Shown: positions 1-9,312, numbered from the stretch's first letter. The stretch is DNA of 64,000 bases from Pontibacter ramchanderi (GCF_002846395.1 NZ_PJMU01000001.1:186001-250000); one strand, 5' to 3'. Numbers and translations: made by a program. The notes: generated by a model from the sequence alone, not told the origin.

Positions 1-536
1 CAATGAACCCCAACCTGCTCATCACGCAGCTCCCGCTCACGCTGCCCTCGGAAGAAAAAGTGGCAAAGGGTATTCCGATCATGACCCATGACTATGTGCG
101 TGAGATGCCGGAAGTGAAAACGATCAACTATTCCATGGGTATACGCCTGCTGCACGAGCAGAAAGCCAACGGTACAGAAGAAGTACTTTATGTCAAAAAT
201 GGGCTGGTGTCCGAATTTCCGCGCTGCAATTTTTTTATGGTGACGCACGACAACACAATCGTGACGCCTGCCAACAATATTCTGAGGGGAATTACCAGAA
301 AGAATGTGCTTAGCCTGGCCGGCCGCAGGTATAAGGCCGAGGTGCGTGACATACGGTTAGAGGAAATACTACAAGCGAAAGAATGTTTCCTGACCAGTAC
401 CACAAAGCGGATACTCCCCATCGTGCGGGTAGACGGTGTATTGGTTGGGACGGGCAAGCCAGGTGAGGTGAGCTTACAACTGCTGCAGGATCTGATGGAG
501 CTGGAGGATTCGCAGATTGCCGCGCTTAGGGAGTAG
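1..536 (+). CDS. Class IV aminotransferase (BCAT/D-amino-acid transaminase fold), 5' end cut off
   Basis: PLP-dependent fold-type IV transaminase; only the C-terminal 177 residues or so are in the window, against roughly 280 for the family, so the true start lies upstream and the Met at base 3 is probably internal. The Schiff-base lysine is seen in the VKTINY motif (residue 39 of the visible part). The family signature follows as a Glu/Asn-rich strand, then ITRKNVLSLA. Substrate cannot be decided from this half: branched-chain aminotransferase, D-alanine aminotransferase or aminodeoxychorismate lyase are all possible. A terminator follows at once, so this is the last gene of its unit. Confidence 0.85.
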   Translation, partial: MNPNLLITQLPLTLPSEEKVAKGIPIMTHDYVREMPEVKTINYSMGIRLLHEQKANGTEEVLYVKNGLVSEFPRCNFFMVTHDNTIVTPANNILRGITRKNVLSLAGRRYKAEVRDIRLEEILQAKECFLTSTTKRILPIVRVDGVLVGTGKPGEVSLQLLQDLMELEDSQIAALRE

Positions 537-564
537 AACACACTGGCACACAATTAAATGCATT

Positions 565-600
565 AGCCGCTGACTATCTGATAGAATGCGGCTTTTTTTT
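565..600 (+). terminator. Rho-independent terminator after the aminotransferase
   Basis: AGCCGC (565-570) pairs with GCGGCT (588-593) and is followed by a run of eight T. It lies 29 bases after the stop codon of the aminotransferase gene and separates it from the PAP2 gene. Confidence 0.75.
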
Positions 601-658
601 AGTTAAAATCAGATTTTCTTCAGAATCGGGCAGTATATAGTAAGCAAAAGCCTGTCTT

Positions 659-1480
659 ATGAAGAAATATCTCTACTCACTGGTCCTGATTTTTTTTCTT
701 TCAACAACAGCGTGGGCGCATCAACCGCTTGATTTAGCCTTGCAAGTGCCCGATACAGCTGTTGCCAGCCAACCAGCCGATACTACCGCACAGGTAGCTC
801 CCTCCAATAAACTTAGCCCGCTGGCCCGAAAAGCGGCTATACCTGTCCTGTTGATCGGGCTGGGCGTTACGCACATGGATGACGAGGGATTGTTTGAAGG
901 GAGCCGTGGCCTGAGGCGGGCTGTACAGCGCGAGTATGCCGGTTTCTATACCCACGTAGACGACTATTTATACCATGCCCCGCTGGCGCTCACTGTCGGG
1001 CTTAATCTGGGAGGCGTGAAAGGGGAGCATCACTATGTAGAGCAGGCGCTGCTGCTTGGCATGACGCATTTTGTAAACCGGGTGCTCACCAACAATCTCA
1101 AATCCATTACGGCCATCAACCGGCCCGACGGTTCAAATAACGACGCCTTTCCCTCGGCGCATACCAGTAAAGCCTTCGCCTATGCTACTTTTTTCCATAA
1201 AGAATACGGCAAGCGCAGCATCTGGTACAGTATTGCGGGCTATTCCGTGGCCACTACCACCGGTGCGCTGCGGATCCTCAACGATAAGCATTGGCTCTCA
1301 GATGTGTTGGCGGGTGCAGGTATAGGCATCCTGTCAGCGGAGGCTGTATACCTGCTATACCCTAAGATGCAGCAGATCATCGACCACAGTTTTCACAAGC
1401 GACAGCAAAGCCAAATGGTGCTGATGCCCTACTACAGTGGTGGTGCCGGTGGACTCGCCCTGGTTTGGCAGCTGCGCTAA
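659..1480 (+). CDS. PAP2-family phosphatase, secreted
   Basis: Type 2 phosphatidic-acid phosphatase family, acting on lipid phosphates or isoprenoid pyrophosphates at the periplasmic side. An N-terminal signal peptide (about residues 1-20, ending in a WAH region) precedes the domain. The three PAP2 catalytic boxes are visible in order: a KSITAINRP segment, FPSAHTSKA (the PSGHT box with Ala in place of Gly), and RILNDKHWLSDVLAG with the catalytic His and Asp. Several hydrophobic stretches around the boxes fit membrane association. The gene is single: terminators flank it on both sides. Exact substrate, such as undecaprenyl pyrophosphate, is not determinable. Confidence 0.85.
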   Translation: MKKYLYSLVLIFFLSTTAWAHQPLDLALQVPDTAVASQPADTTAQVAPSNKLSPLARKAAIPVLLIGLGVTHMDDEGLFEGSRGLRRAVQREYAGFYTHVDDYLYHAPLALTVGLNLGGVKGEHHYVEQALLLGMTHFVNRVLTNNLKSITAINRPDGSNNDAFPSAHTSKAFAYATFFHKEYGKRSIWYSIAGYSVATTTGALRILNDKHWLSDVLAGAGIGILSAEAVYLLYPKMQQIIDHSFHKRQQSQMVLMPYYSGGAGGLALVWQLR

Positions 1481-1486
1481 AGCAGA

Positions 1487-1515
1487 TCGCCCGGCACAAG
1501 GTATGTCGGGCGAAT
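1487..1515. terminator. Hairpin between convergent genes
   Basis: TCGCCCGGCA (1487-1496) pairs with TGTCGGGCGA (1504-1513), ten base pairs with one G-U wobble. It lies between the convergent PAP2 and PepSY/SdiA lipoprotein genes. A clear T tract is missing, so termination by it is an inference. Confidence 0.45.
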
Positions 1516-1519
1516 ATGT

Positions 1520-2794
1520 TTACTGAATCCCTTTGGTGTATTTCAGGATGACCCCTTTTCCTTTCTTGCCTCCTTCGCTGGCAATGTACAGTGTGCCGTC
1601 CTGATCAAAGGTAAGGCCTTCTGCCTGTCGCAGCTGCGATTCGTCGAGGTTGAGTGTCCGGTTGAGTTTCCCATCCCTTGTCATGGTGTAAAGGCGGTTG
1701 TTTACGGCATCGAGCAGGTAGAGCACGTCTTTGGTCGGATGCTTTTCGAGTGAGGAAGGTTGCAGCACATCATACTCCAGCTTCAGTTTTTTTCCTTTCC
1801 TGGGGGGCTCCACTTGTTCCAGCGGAATAGAGATGACCGGCTCTGGCAGAAATTTCTTAGAGTTCAGCGAAAAGGCGTAAATAGCTTTTTGCCCTTTCCA
1901 TTTCGGATCATAGCCTTTGGGCGCTAGCAGCAGCTGGTTCTGTTCACGGTCGTAGGCGAGCCCCTCTATGTTGATGGTGGCCGGAAAGCTAGCTTCGTAT
2001 ACCTTCACAGCAGGTTGCTGGTTCTCAAATCCGGCTATTTCGAACAGGGTACCGTCGCTGCGCACGATGTAGGCGTCTTCACCGGCCAGGGCTATACCTT
2101 CGTAGTCGCCGGGGCCTGCAAACGGTATTTCCCTTACGATCATTTTCTGCCTCAGGTCATACACAAAGATCTTGCCCTCCTCATCTTGTACGCAGGCCAT
2201 ATTGCCATCGGGGAGCAAGGCGATGCCTGATACTTCCCGCAGTTCGGTGGGAAGCTCCCAGCGGCTGTCTGCTATACCCAGGTCCTCCACTGAAGTTCTG
2301 CTCGGGCTTAATGGCAGCATTGAAGCTGCTTGTTTTTGAACTGTTGGCGTGGCGTTGGCGGACCTTTCCAACAGTTCGCCAGCTTCGCTGTACCGCAGCC
2401 AGATGTCCCGGCTCCCTTTTTCGAGCTCGATCACAAAACTGGTACTATTGCCTTCCTGCATGCGGTGTACCTCGCTTACTTTATACTGGTTAAACTCCTG
2501 CTGAAGCTGTGCCACCACGCGTTTGGGCAAATACTGCTCTTCAATTTCCTCGATATAGCTGACCAGGGTGCCGTCTTCTTTGAAAAGTGCTTTCCGTTCC
2601 CTTCCGCTGATCTTGAACTCAGCCTCATAGAGGCCGTCCGTCTGTTCCCACTCTACTTGCTTGATAGTGGGGTAGCTCTCCACAAATTTAACCTTCACGG
2701 CATCGGGCACGTTCCGGGCGGACCAGATCTGATCGCAGCTGCTCAGGCTTGTGCCGGCTACAAGCACCATCGCCCATAAAAAAGTATGTTTCAT
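1520..2794 (-). CDS. Lipoprotein fusing PepSY-like domain(s) to an SdiA-regulated-type beta-propeller
   Basis: Signal peptide with a lipobox ending at Cys20 (SLSSC), so probably a lipoprotein. Residues about 25-160 resemble the PepSY-like fold, in two short repeats (a VKFVESYPTIKQVEWE strand, then KALFKEDGTLV). From about residue 175 to the end there is an SdiA-regulated-type propeller, with repeated blades such as EVSGIALLPDGN, GDYEGIALAG, NIEGLAYD and QAEGLTFDQDGTLYIASEGG. It lies 80 bases downstream of the sensor kinase gene on the same strand and is probably the third gene of that operon, which suggests an envelope component sensed or controlled by the two-component pair. The fusion of these two domain types is unusual. 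Exact function is unknown. Confidence 0.75.
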   Translation of the reverse strand: MKHTFLWAMVLVAGTSLSSCDQIWSARNVPDAVKVKFVESYPTIKQVEWEQTDGLYEAEFKISGRERKALFKEDGTLVSYIEEIEEQYLPKRVVAQLQQEFNQYKVSEVHRMQEGNSTSFVIELEKGSRDIWLRYSEAGELLERSANATPTVQKQAASMLPLSPSRTSVEDLGIADSRWELPTELREVSGIALLPDGNMACVQDEEGKIFVYDLRQKMIVREIPFAGPGDYEGIALAGEDAYIVRSDGTLFEIAGFENQQPAVKVYEASFPATINIEGLAYDREQNQLLLAPKGYDPKWKGQKAIYAFSLNSKKFLPEPVISIPLEQVEPPRKGKKLKLEYDVLQPSSLEKHPTKDVLYLLDAVNNRLYTMTRDGKLNRTLNLDESQLRQAEGLTFDQDGTLYIASEGGKKGKGVILKYTKGIQ

Positions 2795-2874
2795 AATATG
2801 CTTCTCATTCTTTGTGTGTTTCTGCTCGGGTATACTGGCCGAATTTGAAGCAAATCTGAAGAAAAGCTGTTTGG

Positions 2875-4146
2875 CTAATTTTTTTTCGGAAACTTAAGCC
2901 GAAGTACGTGCAGGCCTTCTTCGTAGGTATAGGAGGGGGTGAGCCGGTACAGCTCGCTGATCTTGCTGACCAGCGCGAGGCCAATGCCCAGCGACCCCGA
3001 CAGTTTGTTGCCGCTTCTGAAGCGCTCAAACAAAGTCACCGGCTCATCTGTTGCCGGCTCTCCTGAGTTTCTGATGCACAGTTCGTCCGCCTTCAGGCTG
3101 ATCCGGATGATGCCGCCCTCGCTGTTGTGCCGGATAGCGTTGAGCAGCAGGTTGGAGATCAGGATTTCGCACAGGCCAATGTTCATCTCCACAAAAACGG
3201 GCTGCATTGCTTCGATCTCCACCCGGATGTGGTGCATCAGCATCATTTCGTGCAATTGGTCCAGCTGCTCCTGTAATAACTCATGCAGTGGTATCACCTC
3301 GTTTTCCGAGAATTCCCGGTTTTCGATCCGGGTAAGCAAAATAAGCGAACGGTTGAGTCGTGACAAGCGGTTGATGGAGGCGTGCATTTCTTCGAGCATG
3401 GTAGCCTGTTGCATGTTCAGGTTATCGGACTGCATGAAGAGCTCGAGTTTATTGCTTACAATGGCCAGCGGTGTCTGTATTTCGTGGGAGGCGTTTTCCG
3501 TAAACTCCTTCAGGTTGAGGTAGTCGCTGTGGATCTTGCTGGTCATGGCCTGCAGCACCTCGTTCAGCTCCTGAAACTCCTGCGTGTCGGTTGGTTTCAG
3601 CAGCAGCGGTTTTCGGTCGGTGAGGCTATAGCGTTTAGCCCGCTCGAGCGTGTCGTAAAAATTGCGCCAGTTGTATTTGTTGATGAAGTAGTTCACTCCG
3701 GCCAAGCCGACAAGCAACAGCACAAAGATCCAGGCCATCGCCAGCATCGTGCTCTCAAACAGGTCCTCAAAATCCATGAGCGACTTGAGGATGGTGTACT
3801 CGAACGGTTTGCCGTATTGGTAGGTGGTGAAGGTGAGTTTCCGGAAGGGCACATACTCCTCATCGTAGGTACTGAAGATCAAGGTGTCCGAGAGCGCTTC
3901 CAATGCGCCGGGGTGGGCGCCTGTCTCTTTAACGATGATCGCTTCCGATATACCCGACGTAACGCTGGGCAGCTCGTTGTGCTTCCGGATGTATTCGATG
4001 ATGTTCTCTTTGTCAGTAAAGAGCTGGTCATCTACTTCGTCGTAGATCTCTGTCTGGAGGATTTTGTAAAAGCTGAGCCCGCCGAGCAGAAACACGATCA
4101 CAGAAACTAGAAGATAGTAAAGGCTGGTTTTGGTCAGGATGCGCAT
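2875..4146 (-). CDS. Sensor histidine kinase of a two-component system
   Basis: Membrane histidine kinase of 423 residues. Two transmembrane segments (about 9-29 and 134-156) enclose a periplasmic sensor of about 100 residues. A linker is followed by the HisKA box ASHEIQTPLAI with the phospho-accepting His221. The ATPase domain has the N box (ISNLLLNAIRHN), an FERF F-box and the G box LGIGLALVSK. The start codon overlaps the stop of the response-regulator gene (TGATG), so the two are translationally coupled. The signal is unknown; a neighbouring PepSY-type lipoprotein may be its partner or target. Confidence 0.92.
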   Translation of the reverse strand: MRILTKTSLYYLLVSVIVFLLGGLSFYKILQTEIYDEVDDQLFTDKENIIEYIRKHNELPSVTSGISEAIIVKETGAHPGALEALSDTLIFSTYDEEYVPFRKLTFTTYQYGKPFEYTILKSLMDFEDLFESTMLAMAWIFVLLLVGLAGVNYFINKYNWRNFYDTLERAKRYSLTDRKPLLLKPTDTQEFQELNEVLQAMTSKIHSDYLNLKEFTENASHEIQTPLAIVSNKLELFMQSDNLNMQQATMLEEMHASINRLSRLNRSLILLTRIENREFSENEVIPLHELLQEQLDQLHEMMLMHHIRVEIEAMQPVFVEMNIGLCEILISNLLLNAIRHNSEGGIIRISLKADELCIRNSGEPATDEPVTLFERFRSGNKLSGSLGIGLALVSKISELYRLTPSYTYEEGLHVLRLKFPKKN

Positions 4147-4820
4147 CAGAAGCTGAATTTATAACCCATTCCGTACACGGTCGTGATCGGGTCTTCGCCG
4201 CCGGCCTCCACCAATTTGCGACGCAGGTTTTTGATGTGCGTGTAAACAAAATCAAGCGAATCGAGGGATTCGATGTGGTCGCCCCATAAGTGCTCGGCAA
4301 TGGAGTCCTTGGTGAGTACCCGGTTCTTGTTCGTGACAAAGTAGAGCAGCAGGTCATACTCTTTTTTTGTCAGCGTGAGTTTCTGCCCCTTTACATGCGC
4401 CTCCGCCGACTCCGGGAAAACTTCAAGGCTTCCGATGCGAATCACTTTCTGCCCATTGAAATTACGGCGACGGATAACCGAGCGTAGCCGGGCATTGAGC
4501 TCAGAAAGATGGAAAGGCTTGGTCAGGTAGTCGTCTGCGCCCAGTTCCAGCCCGGTGATCTTGTCGTCCAGCGCGTTCTTGGCCGAGATGATGATAATAC
4601 CCGTGTCGGGGTTATTTTTCTTAAGCAGGCGCACCAGGTCCAGACCGTTGCCACCCGGCAGGGTCAGGTCGATTAGCACGCAGGTATAGTGCTGGTCGGC
4701 CAGCAAGCGGGAGCCTTCGTGGTAGGTCAGCGCCGTGTCGCAGGTATAGCCGCCCTGTTGCAGGTAGGTGACCATAGACGCATTCAGCGCCTTTTCATCT
4801 TCAATTATCAGCAGTTTCAT
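4146..4820 (-). CDS. OmpR/PhoB-family response regulator
   Basis: Receiver domain (about residues 1-115) with the acidic pair in IIEDE, phospho-acceptor Asp51 in VLIDLTLP and the conserved Lys101 in YLTKPF, then a winged-helix DNA-binding domain ending in TTVYGMGYKFSF. I chose the Met at 4820 because the conserved fold begins at MKLLIIEDE and the Asp then falls at the family's usual position; an in-frame Met 18 bases upstream (4838) is the alternative. It is the first gene of the operon and overlaps the kinase gene by one base. Probably controls its own operon, which is inference. Confidence 0.92.
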   Translation of the reverse strand: MKLLIIEDEKALNASMVTYLQQGGYTCDTALTYHEGSRLLADQHYTCVLIDLTLPGGNGLDLVRLLKKNNPDTGIIIISAKNALDDKITGLELGADDYLTKPFHLSELNARLRSVIRRRNFNGQKVIRIGSLEVFPESAEAHVKGQKLTLTKKEYDLLLYFVTNKNRVLTKDSIAEHLWGDHIESLDSLDFVYTHIKNLRRKLVEAGGEDPITTVYGMGYKFSF

Positions 4821-5078
4821 CTGATTGGCATATTTCACGCAGTATACGGAAAGAATCTGAAGATAATCTGTTTCACTGAGCTATTGCTCAGGTATAGCCC
4901 ATGCGGTACAGAATAGCCTGAGGCATACGCCTTGCAAAATTGCGGAAGTGGCTACAGCTGGCTTGCTCTGGTATAGCGATGAGGAGAACCCAGCCAAATG
5001 TTAAGTTGAACGCTAGAGATGAGGTATAAGCAGTGATCTATACATACTCTGCGCCCTAGGTATAAGCGTCCTATTTGC

Positions 5079-7586
5079 TTAGAACCAGCGGACTCTACGT
5101 TCCTTTTTCTCTTCCTGCTTGCGGCGCTTTTCCTCTTTTTTCCTTTCGCGGTTACTCTTTGCCTGGTTTTTCCAATCTTCGTAGGTCTTCACAACCCGCT
5201 CGGCAATCCGGTCGAAGATGTTATCCGGCTCGGGCGGAGCATCACGGTAAGATGGGCAGTTTACCATGCCTTGCAAATGGGAGGGAAGCGGAGCAAAACG
5301 GCCGGTGCGCAAACTGGCAAACTCCTTGTCCTGCGCGATGCGGCGCATATACTCTCCCCACACAGGCATGGCGGTGCGTGAGCCCTGGCCCTCACTGATC
5401 GTTCTGAACCGCACTTTCGGGCTTTCCGCCCCAACCCAAACGCCTGTAACCAATTCCGGCGTAATGCCAATGAACCAGCCATCGGCATGTTCCTGCGAGG
5501 TGCCTGTTTTGCCGGCAATGTCCATGCGCAGGCCGTATTCTGTGCGCAAACGGGCGGCGCTGCCTTCTTCCACCACGCCCTGCAGCAGGTGCAGCATCAC
5601 TGCCGCGTTGTCCCGCGACAGTACCCGCTGGGTACCGCTGCCGCTTCGGTGTTGGTGAATGACGCGGCCCTGGCGGTCCTCAATCCGTTCAATGTAAATG
5701 GGAGCCGTTTTGTACCCGCCATTGGCGAAGGCCGAGTACGCGCTCACCATTTCCAACAGCGACAAGTCGGCCGTACCAAGCGCCAGAGAAGGCACCTGCG
5801 GCAAATCCTGCTGGATGCCCATGCGTTTGGCCAGCGCCACTGTACGGTCTACGCCCGTCTCCAGGATCAGGTGCGCGGAAATAGTGTTAACGGACTGCGC
5901 CAGTGCTCCGCGCATGGTGTACTCGCCGCCATACTGTCCGTTGGAGTTGCGTGGCGACCAATCCTCGTATTCGGGGTAAGAGGTGAGCTCGTTGGGGAAA
6001 TAATCGCAGGGCTTTATACCTTTCTCGAGTGCGGCGGCATACACAAATGGCTTGAACGTGGAGCCCACCTGGCGGCGTGAGCGCACATGGTCGTATTTGA
6101 AGGCGTGATGGTCAATGCCGCCCACCCAGGCACGTACATAGCCAGTGGCAGGCTCCATCGACAACAGGCCTGTATTGAGGAAGCGCTGGTAATACTGGAG
6201 GGAGTCCATCGGTGTCATGGGCTTGGTGGTGCTGCCTTTCCAGTTAAACACCTGCATGCTCACCGGCTGCCGGAAATTCTCCAGTATCTCAGCTTCACCG
6301 GCACCACCTGCCTTCAGTTTCTTATACCTGTCGGAGCGCTGCATAGCCAACTGGATCACCGAGGCATCAGAGCCCCAGGGTGTGCGGCCCTTCCAGTGCG
6401 CGTCGAACTGCTGCTGCAGCTGTGCCATTTTTTTACGCACGGCCTGCTCGGCGTGCCGCTGCATGCGCGAGTCGATGGTGGTATAAATCTTCAGGCCATC
6501 GGTATAGAGGTTGTAGGGCTGTCCGTTTTGCTTGCGCTGCGTGGCGGCCCACTGCACCAGCTCCTGGCGCAGCTGCTCCCGAAAATAGGGTGCCATGCCA
6601 TCGTTATGCGTGATGTAGCGATAGTTGAGCTTGAGAGGTATTTTCTTTAGGGAATCAGCCTGTTGCGTGGTGAGGTAGCTATACCTGGCCATCTGGTTCA
6701 GCACCACATTGCGTCGCTGCAGGGAGCGCTCCGGGTAGAGGCGTGGGTTGTAACTGGTCGTGGCTTTCAGCATACCGATCAGCACGGCGGCCTGCTCAGT
6801 TTTAAGCGAGTCGGCGGTGGTATTAAAAAAACGGCGCGAGGCCCGCTCAATGCCGTAAAGGTTACCACCCATCGGCACGGTATTCAGGTATAGCTCCAGC
6901 AACTCCTGCTTAGAGTAGATGCTCTCAAGTTTTCTGGCAATGATGATCTCGCGCATTTTGTTGATGGGCATCTCCCAGATGCGGCGTCCCTTGCGTGGAA
7001 AGAGGTTCTTTGCCAGCTGCTGACTGAGCGTGCTGCCACCGCCAGAGCTTTCCTGGCCCATCAGCAACGTCTTGATGAACACACGTGCCAGGCTGCGCGC
7101 ATCCACACCGCTGTGCTCGTAAAAACGCACATCCTCCGTCGCTACCAGGGCGTCGATAGCGACTGGTGCAATGTCGTCGTAGCGGATGTTGGTGCGGTCC
7201 TGTATGTAGTAGCGACCCAGCAACACATTGTCATCTGAGTATACCTCAGAGGCTGTGTTGTTCTGGATGGCTTTCAGTTGGGCACGCGAAGGGATAGCAC
7301 CCCCCACTATACCTGTAAAAACGGCCAGGTAAAAGACTGTAAAGGCAAGCACTAAAAACAGCGCGCCCTTCAACGTGAATCGCAGGATGGCCCGCAGGTC
7401 TGACATACGGGGCTTAAGCGGGTTAAACTGGCGTATTGCCTGCCATTTCTGCTGCCAGTAGGCGGCTGTGAACTTTGGTTTCTGGCTCTGAAAGAACAGG
7501 CGGAACTGTGTCGCCAGAAACGAAAGAACAGGCACCAGGAGGCCGTATGTGGTTAATCTTATTAGCTTTACAAGCAATCGCTTCAT
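5079..7586 (-). CDS. Class A penicillin-binding protein (PBP1a type: transglycosylase/transpeptidase)
   Basis: Bifunctional peptidoglycan synthase of 835 residues, membrane-anchored near residues 72-94 after a long basic cytoplasmic part. The GT51 domain shows the catalytic Glu151 in ATEDVRFYEHSG and the GGGSTLSQQLAKNL motif. The transpeptidase domain shows the three penicillin-binding motifs: STFK (Ser509), SVN in AQSVNTISAHL, and KTGTSQ (Lys693). The C-terminus is a very basic Lys/Arg/Glu-rich tail. The gene stands alone, with 240 bases downstream and about 410 upstream without genes. mrcA/ponA-like, but I do not assign a symbol. Confidence 0.93.
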   Translation of the reverse strand: MKRLLVKLIRLTTYGLLVPVLSFLATQFRLFFQSQKPKFTAAYWQQKWQAIRQFNPLKPRMSDLRAILRFTLKGALFLVLAFTVFYLAVFTGIVGGAIPSRAQLKAIQNNTASEVYSDDNVLLGRYYIQDRTNIRYDDIAPVAIDALVATEDVRFYEHSGVDARSLARVFIKTLLMGQESSGGGSTLSQQLAKNLFPRKGRRIWEMPINKMREIIIARKLESIYSKQELLELYLNTVPMGGNLYGIERASRRFFNTTADSLKTEQAAVLIGMLKATTSYNPRLYPERSLQRRNVVLNQMARYSYLTTQQADSLKKIPLKLNYRYITHNDGMAPYFREQLRQELVQWAATQRKQNGQPYNLYTDGLKIYTTIDSRMQRHAEQAVRKKMAQLQQQFDAHWKGRTPWGSDASVIQLAMQRSDRYKKLKAGGAGEAEILENFRQPVSMQVFNWKGSTTKPMTPMDSLQYYQRFLNTGLLSMEPATGYVRAWVGGIDHHAFKYDHVRSRRQVGSTFKPFVYAAALEKGIKPCDYFPNELTSYPEYEDWSPRNSNGQYGGEYTMRGALAQSVNTISAHLILETGVDRTVALAKRMGIQQDLPQVPSLALGTADLSLLEMVSAYSAFANGGYKTAPIYIERIEDRQGRVIHQHRSGSGTQRVLSRDNAAVMLHLLQGVVEEGSAARLRTEYGLRMDIAGKTGTSQEHADGWFIGITPELVTGVWVGAESPKVRFRTISEGQGSRTAMPVWGEYMRRIAQDKEFASLRTGRFAPLPSHLQGMVNCPSYRDAPPEPDNIFDRIAERVVKTYEDWKNQAKSNRERKKEEKRRKQEEKKERRVRWF

Positions 7587-8000
7587 ATAAGGTAAGTAGT
7601 TGCGCAGCCGCTATGGCAGCTACAGCCAGGAGGCAGGCAATAACCACGCCATACCTTGCCTTGTTTTCAGAGCCCATACGTGAAAAAACACTTCAGGAAC
7701 GTTCCGTGCTGTTAGAAAGGCTCCGGATAAGAACGCAAATAAAGCATATAATATTCATTTTGAGAGCAGCTAAGCTACCCCATTAACCCATTGGAGGGAT
7801 AAGAATACAATGCTGAGTTTCAAAGCAAGGCATTTTGCCGGAAACTTTGGGATGATCGAAAGATGGCTAGATGTGGCTTCGTGGGAAAGGCTTGGGTAAG
7901 GGGACTTGTTTTAGGCAACATAGGGATAGACCACAATTTAGGTAAGCAAAATGGGAGTAAGCAACCAGTGTCACCTACTCCCATTTTTTATATTTTGAAA
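7587..8000. other. Gene-free stretch with one hairpin
   Basis: About 410 bases between two minus-strand genes. I see the long hairpin at 7948-7987 and nothing else with coding character. The region must hold the promoter of the penicillin-binding protein gene on its left side, but I could not pick out a convincing box. Confidence 0.5.
7948..7989. terminator. Perfect 12-bp stem terminator after the duplicated unknown gene
   Basis: AAAATGGGAGTA (7948-7959) pairs perfectly with TACTCCCATTTT (7976-7987); T-rich on the + side, only four T on the - side. It sits 12 bases beyond the stop codon of the minus-strand gene at 8001 and most likely ends that transcript. Confidence 0.7.
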
Positions 8001-9026
8001 TTAATCCTCTACCAGCCATTCCAGTGCATCCTCTTCAGCCAGGAAGTAGTTTGCCTTGTGGTCGAGTGCAGCCTGCTTCAACTTTTGGCCGATGTTTTCG
8101 CTGCTCATCTGCTGCAAGGCATCGGCTGAGCTGATCACGGCCAGCTTTCGCAGATTCATTTTAGGGATTATTTCCCGGGAGGTTGCCACAAGCCATCCCT
8201 GATCTTCGAGCGTGAGCATGCCCAGGCGTTGGTTGTTGAGTAGCAGACGTTCTAAGCGGTGCTCAATCAGGGCGCGTGCTGCCTTTAGCATGCCATACCG
8301 GTACTGCCGGCTCTGTGGCGCTTTTTTCCAACGGATGTTCATCAGGCTTTTTGCCTTGTCCAAAGTAATCGACACGAAATCGGTTTCTATGGTAAGCAAG
8401 CCGGGTAGGGGCTCCTCCACGTTGGTCGGCTTGCCACGCTGTGCCAGCCCCACAGGTACAGCCGCGTGGCCTCTTTCTTTTATGCCCGTGCGAATAAGCT
8501 TCAAGTTAAAGTGGAGCGGGACAGGAATGAATGCCTCATCGGTTATGGCCTGGTAATGGTCTGGCAGCAGCCACTGCAGGCCGCTTTTACGGTCGCTGAA
8601 TAATTGGGCTTCGTAAGGCATATTGTCCAGCTCCTGCAAAGTCTGTTGTATCGGGCCTAGCACGTCTTTAGGTACAATGCGGGCAACCCGTTTAATTGAT
8701 GTGTAGTTCAGCGCTTCCTTAGTGAATTTTTTGGCCCACTGCTGATCTTCCTCAGAAACCTGGTACTGCGAGGGTAGTTCGACCAGCATTAGTTCTGCTT
8801 TCAGGATTGCCACGGCACGCGCCAACAGTCGAATTGACTGCCTTAGCTCCGCTGACGTAGGAAAGCGGTCCCATTTGCCGCAAAGCAATTTGAGATGCGG
8901 GCAAAAGCATACGGAAAGGACATCAGTTTCTTGTGCAGATGTGGTCGAAGCGGGCGAACCATGACCACCGTACTGTGGTAGTGGTACATTAGAAATTATC
9001 GTACTCATATGTGTCATTTGTTTCAT
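8001..9026 (-). CDS. Internally duplicated protein of unknown function (STAS/SpoIIAA-like halves suspected)
   Basis: I do not recognise a named family. The 341 residues are two related halves of about 120 residues (about 38-160 and 220-341) joined by a Pro-rich linker. Matching landmarks are LLCGKWDRFP versus LMNIRWKKAP; RLLARAV versus KAARALI; DQQWAKKF versus DQGWLVAT; RVARIVPKD versus KLAVISSAD; and the ends GLQWLLPD versus ALEWLVED. The pattern (basic Trp-containing strand, amphipathic helix, DQxW, strand ending in Ala-Val, terminal WL) resembles STAS/SpoIIAA-like anti-sigma-antagonist folds, but that is inference. No signal peptide, so probably cytoplasmic. Single gene with its own terminator. 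Confidence 0.6.
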   Translation of the reverse strand: MKQMTHMSTIISNVPLPQYGGHGSPASTTSAQETDVLSVCFCPHLKLLCGKWDRFPTSAELRQSIRLLARAVAILKAELMLVELPSQYQVSEEDQQWAKKFTKEALNYTSIKRVARIVPKDVLGPIQQTLQELDNMPYEAQLFSDRKSGLQWLLPDHYQAITDEAFIPVPLHFNLKLIRTGIKERGHAAVPVGLAQRGKPTNVEEPLPGLLTIETDFVSITLDKAKSLMNIRWKKAPQSRQYRYGMLKAARALIEHRLERLLLNNQRLGMLTLEDQGWLVATSREIIPKMNLRKLAVISSADALQQMSSENIGQKLKQAALDHKANYFLAEEDALEWLVED

Positions 9027-9312
9027 AGACAGGGGGACCTGTCAGCAGGTATAGGCAGCGCGGTATTGGTTTGTGGTGTTCTAAAAACCGAAATATAAGT
9101 ATTTGAGTTCAAGACATTTAAATTACTATAATTTATTCTTTCATCGAATAGAATTGCTTATTCGTTCGCCAGTAGTTTCTGACAGTTTACCCAGCGATAG
9201 GCTAGTTTGACCAAGATTTGGCAACCTGAAAATAATCAAATAAATTATTGCGCAACCTACCCCGCGTGGCTGGCTGCGTAGTATAGCTACTGAACACTAA
9301 GCTGGAATATTT

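Noticed and set aside
7423..7677. 84-codon minus-strand ORF with a hydrophobic start, overlapping the start of the penicillin-binding protein gene
   Set aside because: Most of it lies inside the penicillin-binding protein gene in another frame, and the later half has no protein character. A short membrane peptide cannot be excluded but is not supported.
7863..8129. 88-codon plus-strand ORF
   Set aside because: Runs through the terminator hairpin and into the antisense of the unknown gene's 3' end.
9030..9050. Imperfect inverted repeat (GACAGG/CCTGTC) upstream of the duplicated unknown gene
   Set aside because: Short, no T tract, just upstream of the minus-strand start; could be an operator but chance is equally likely.
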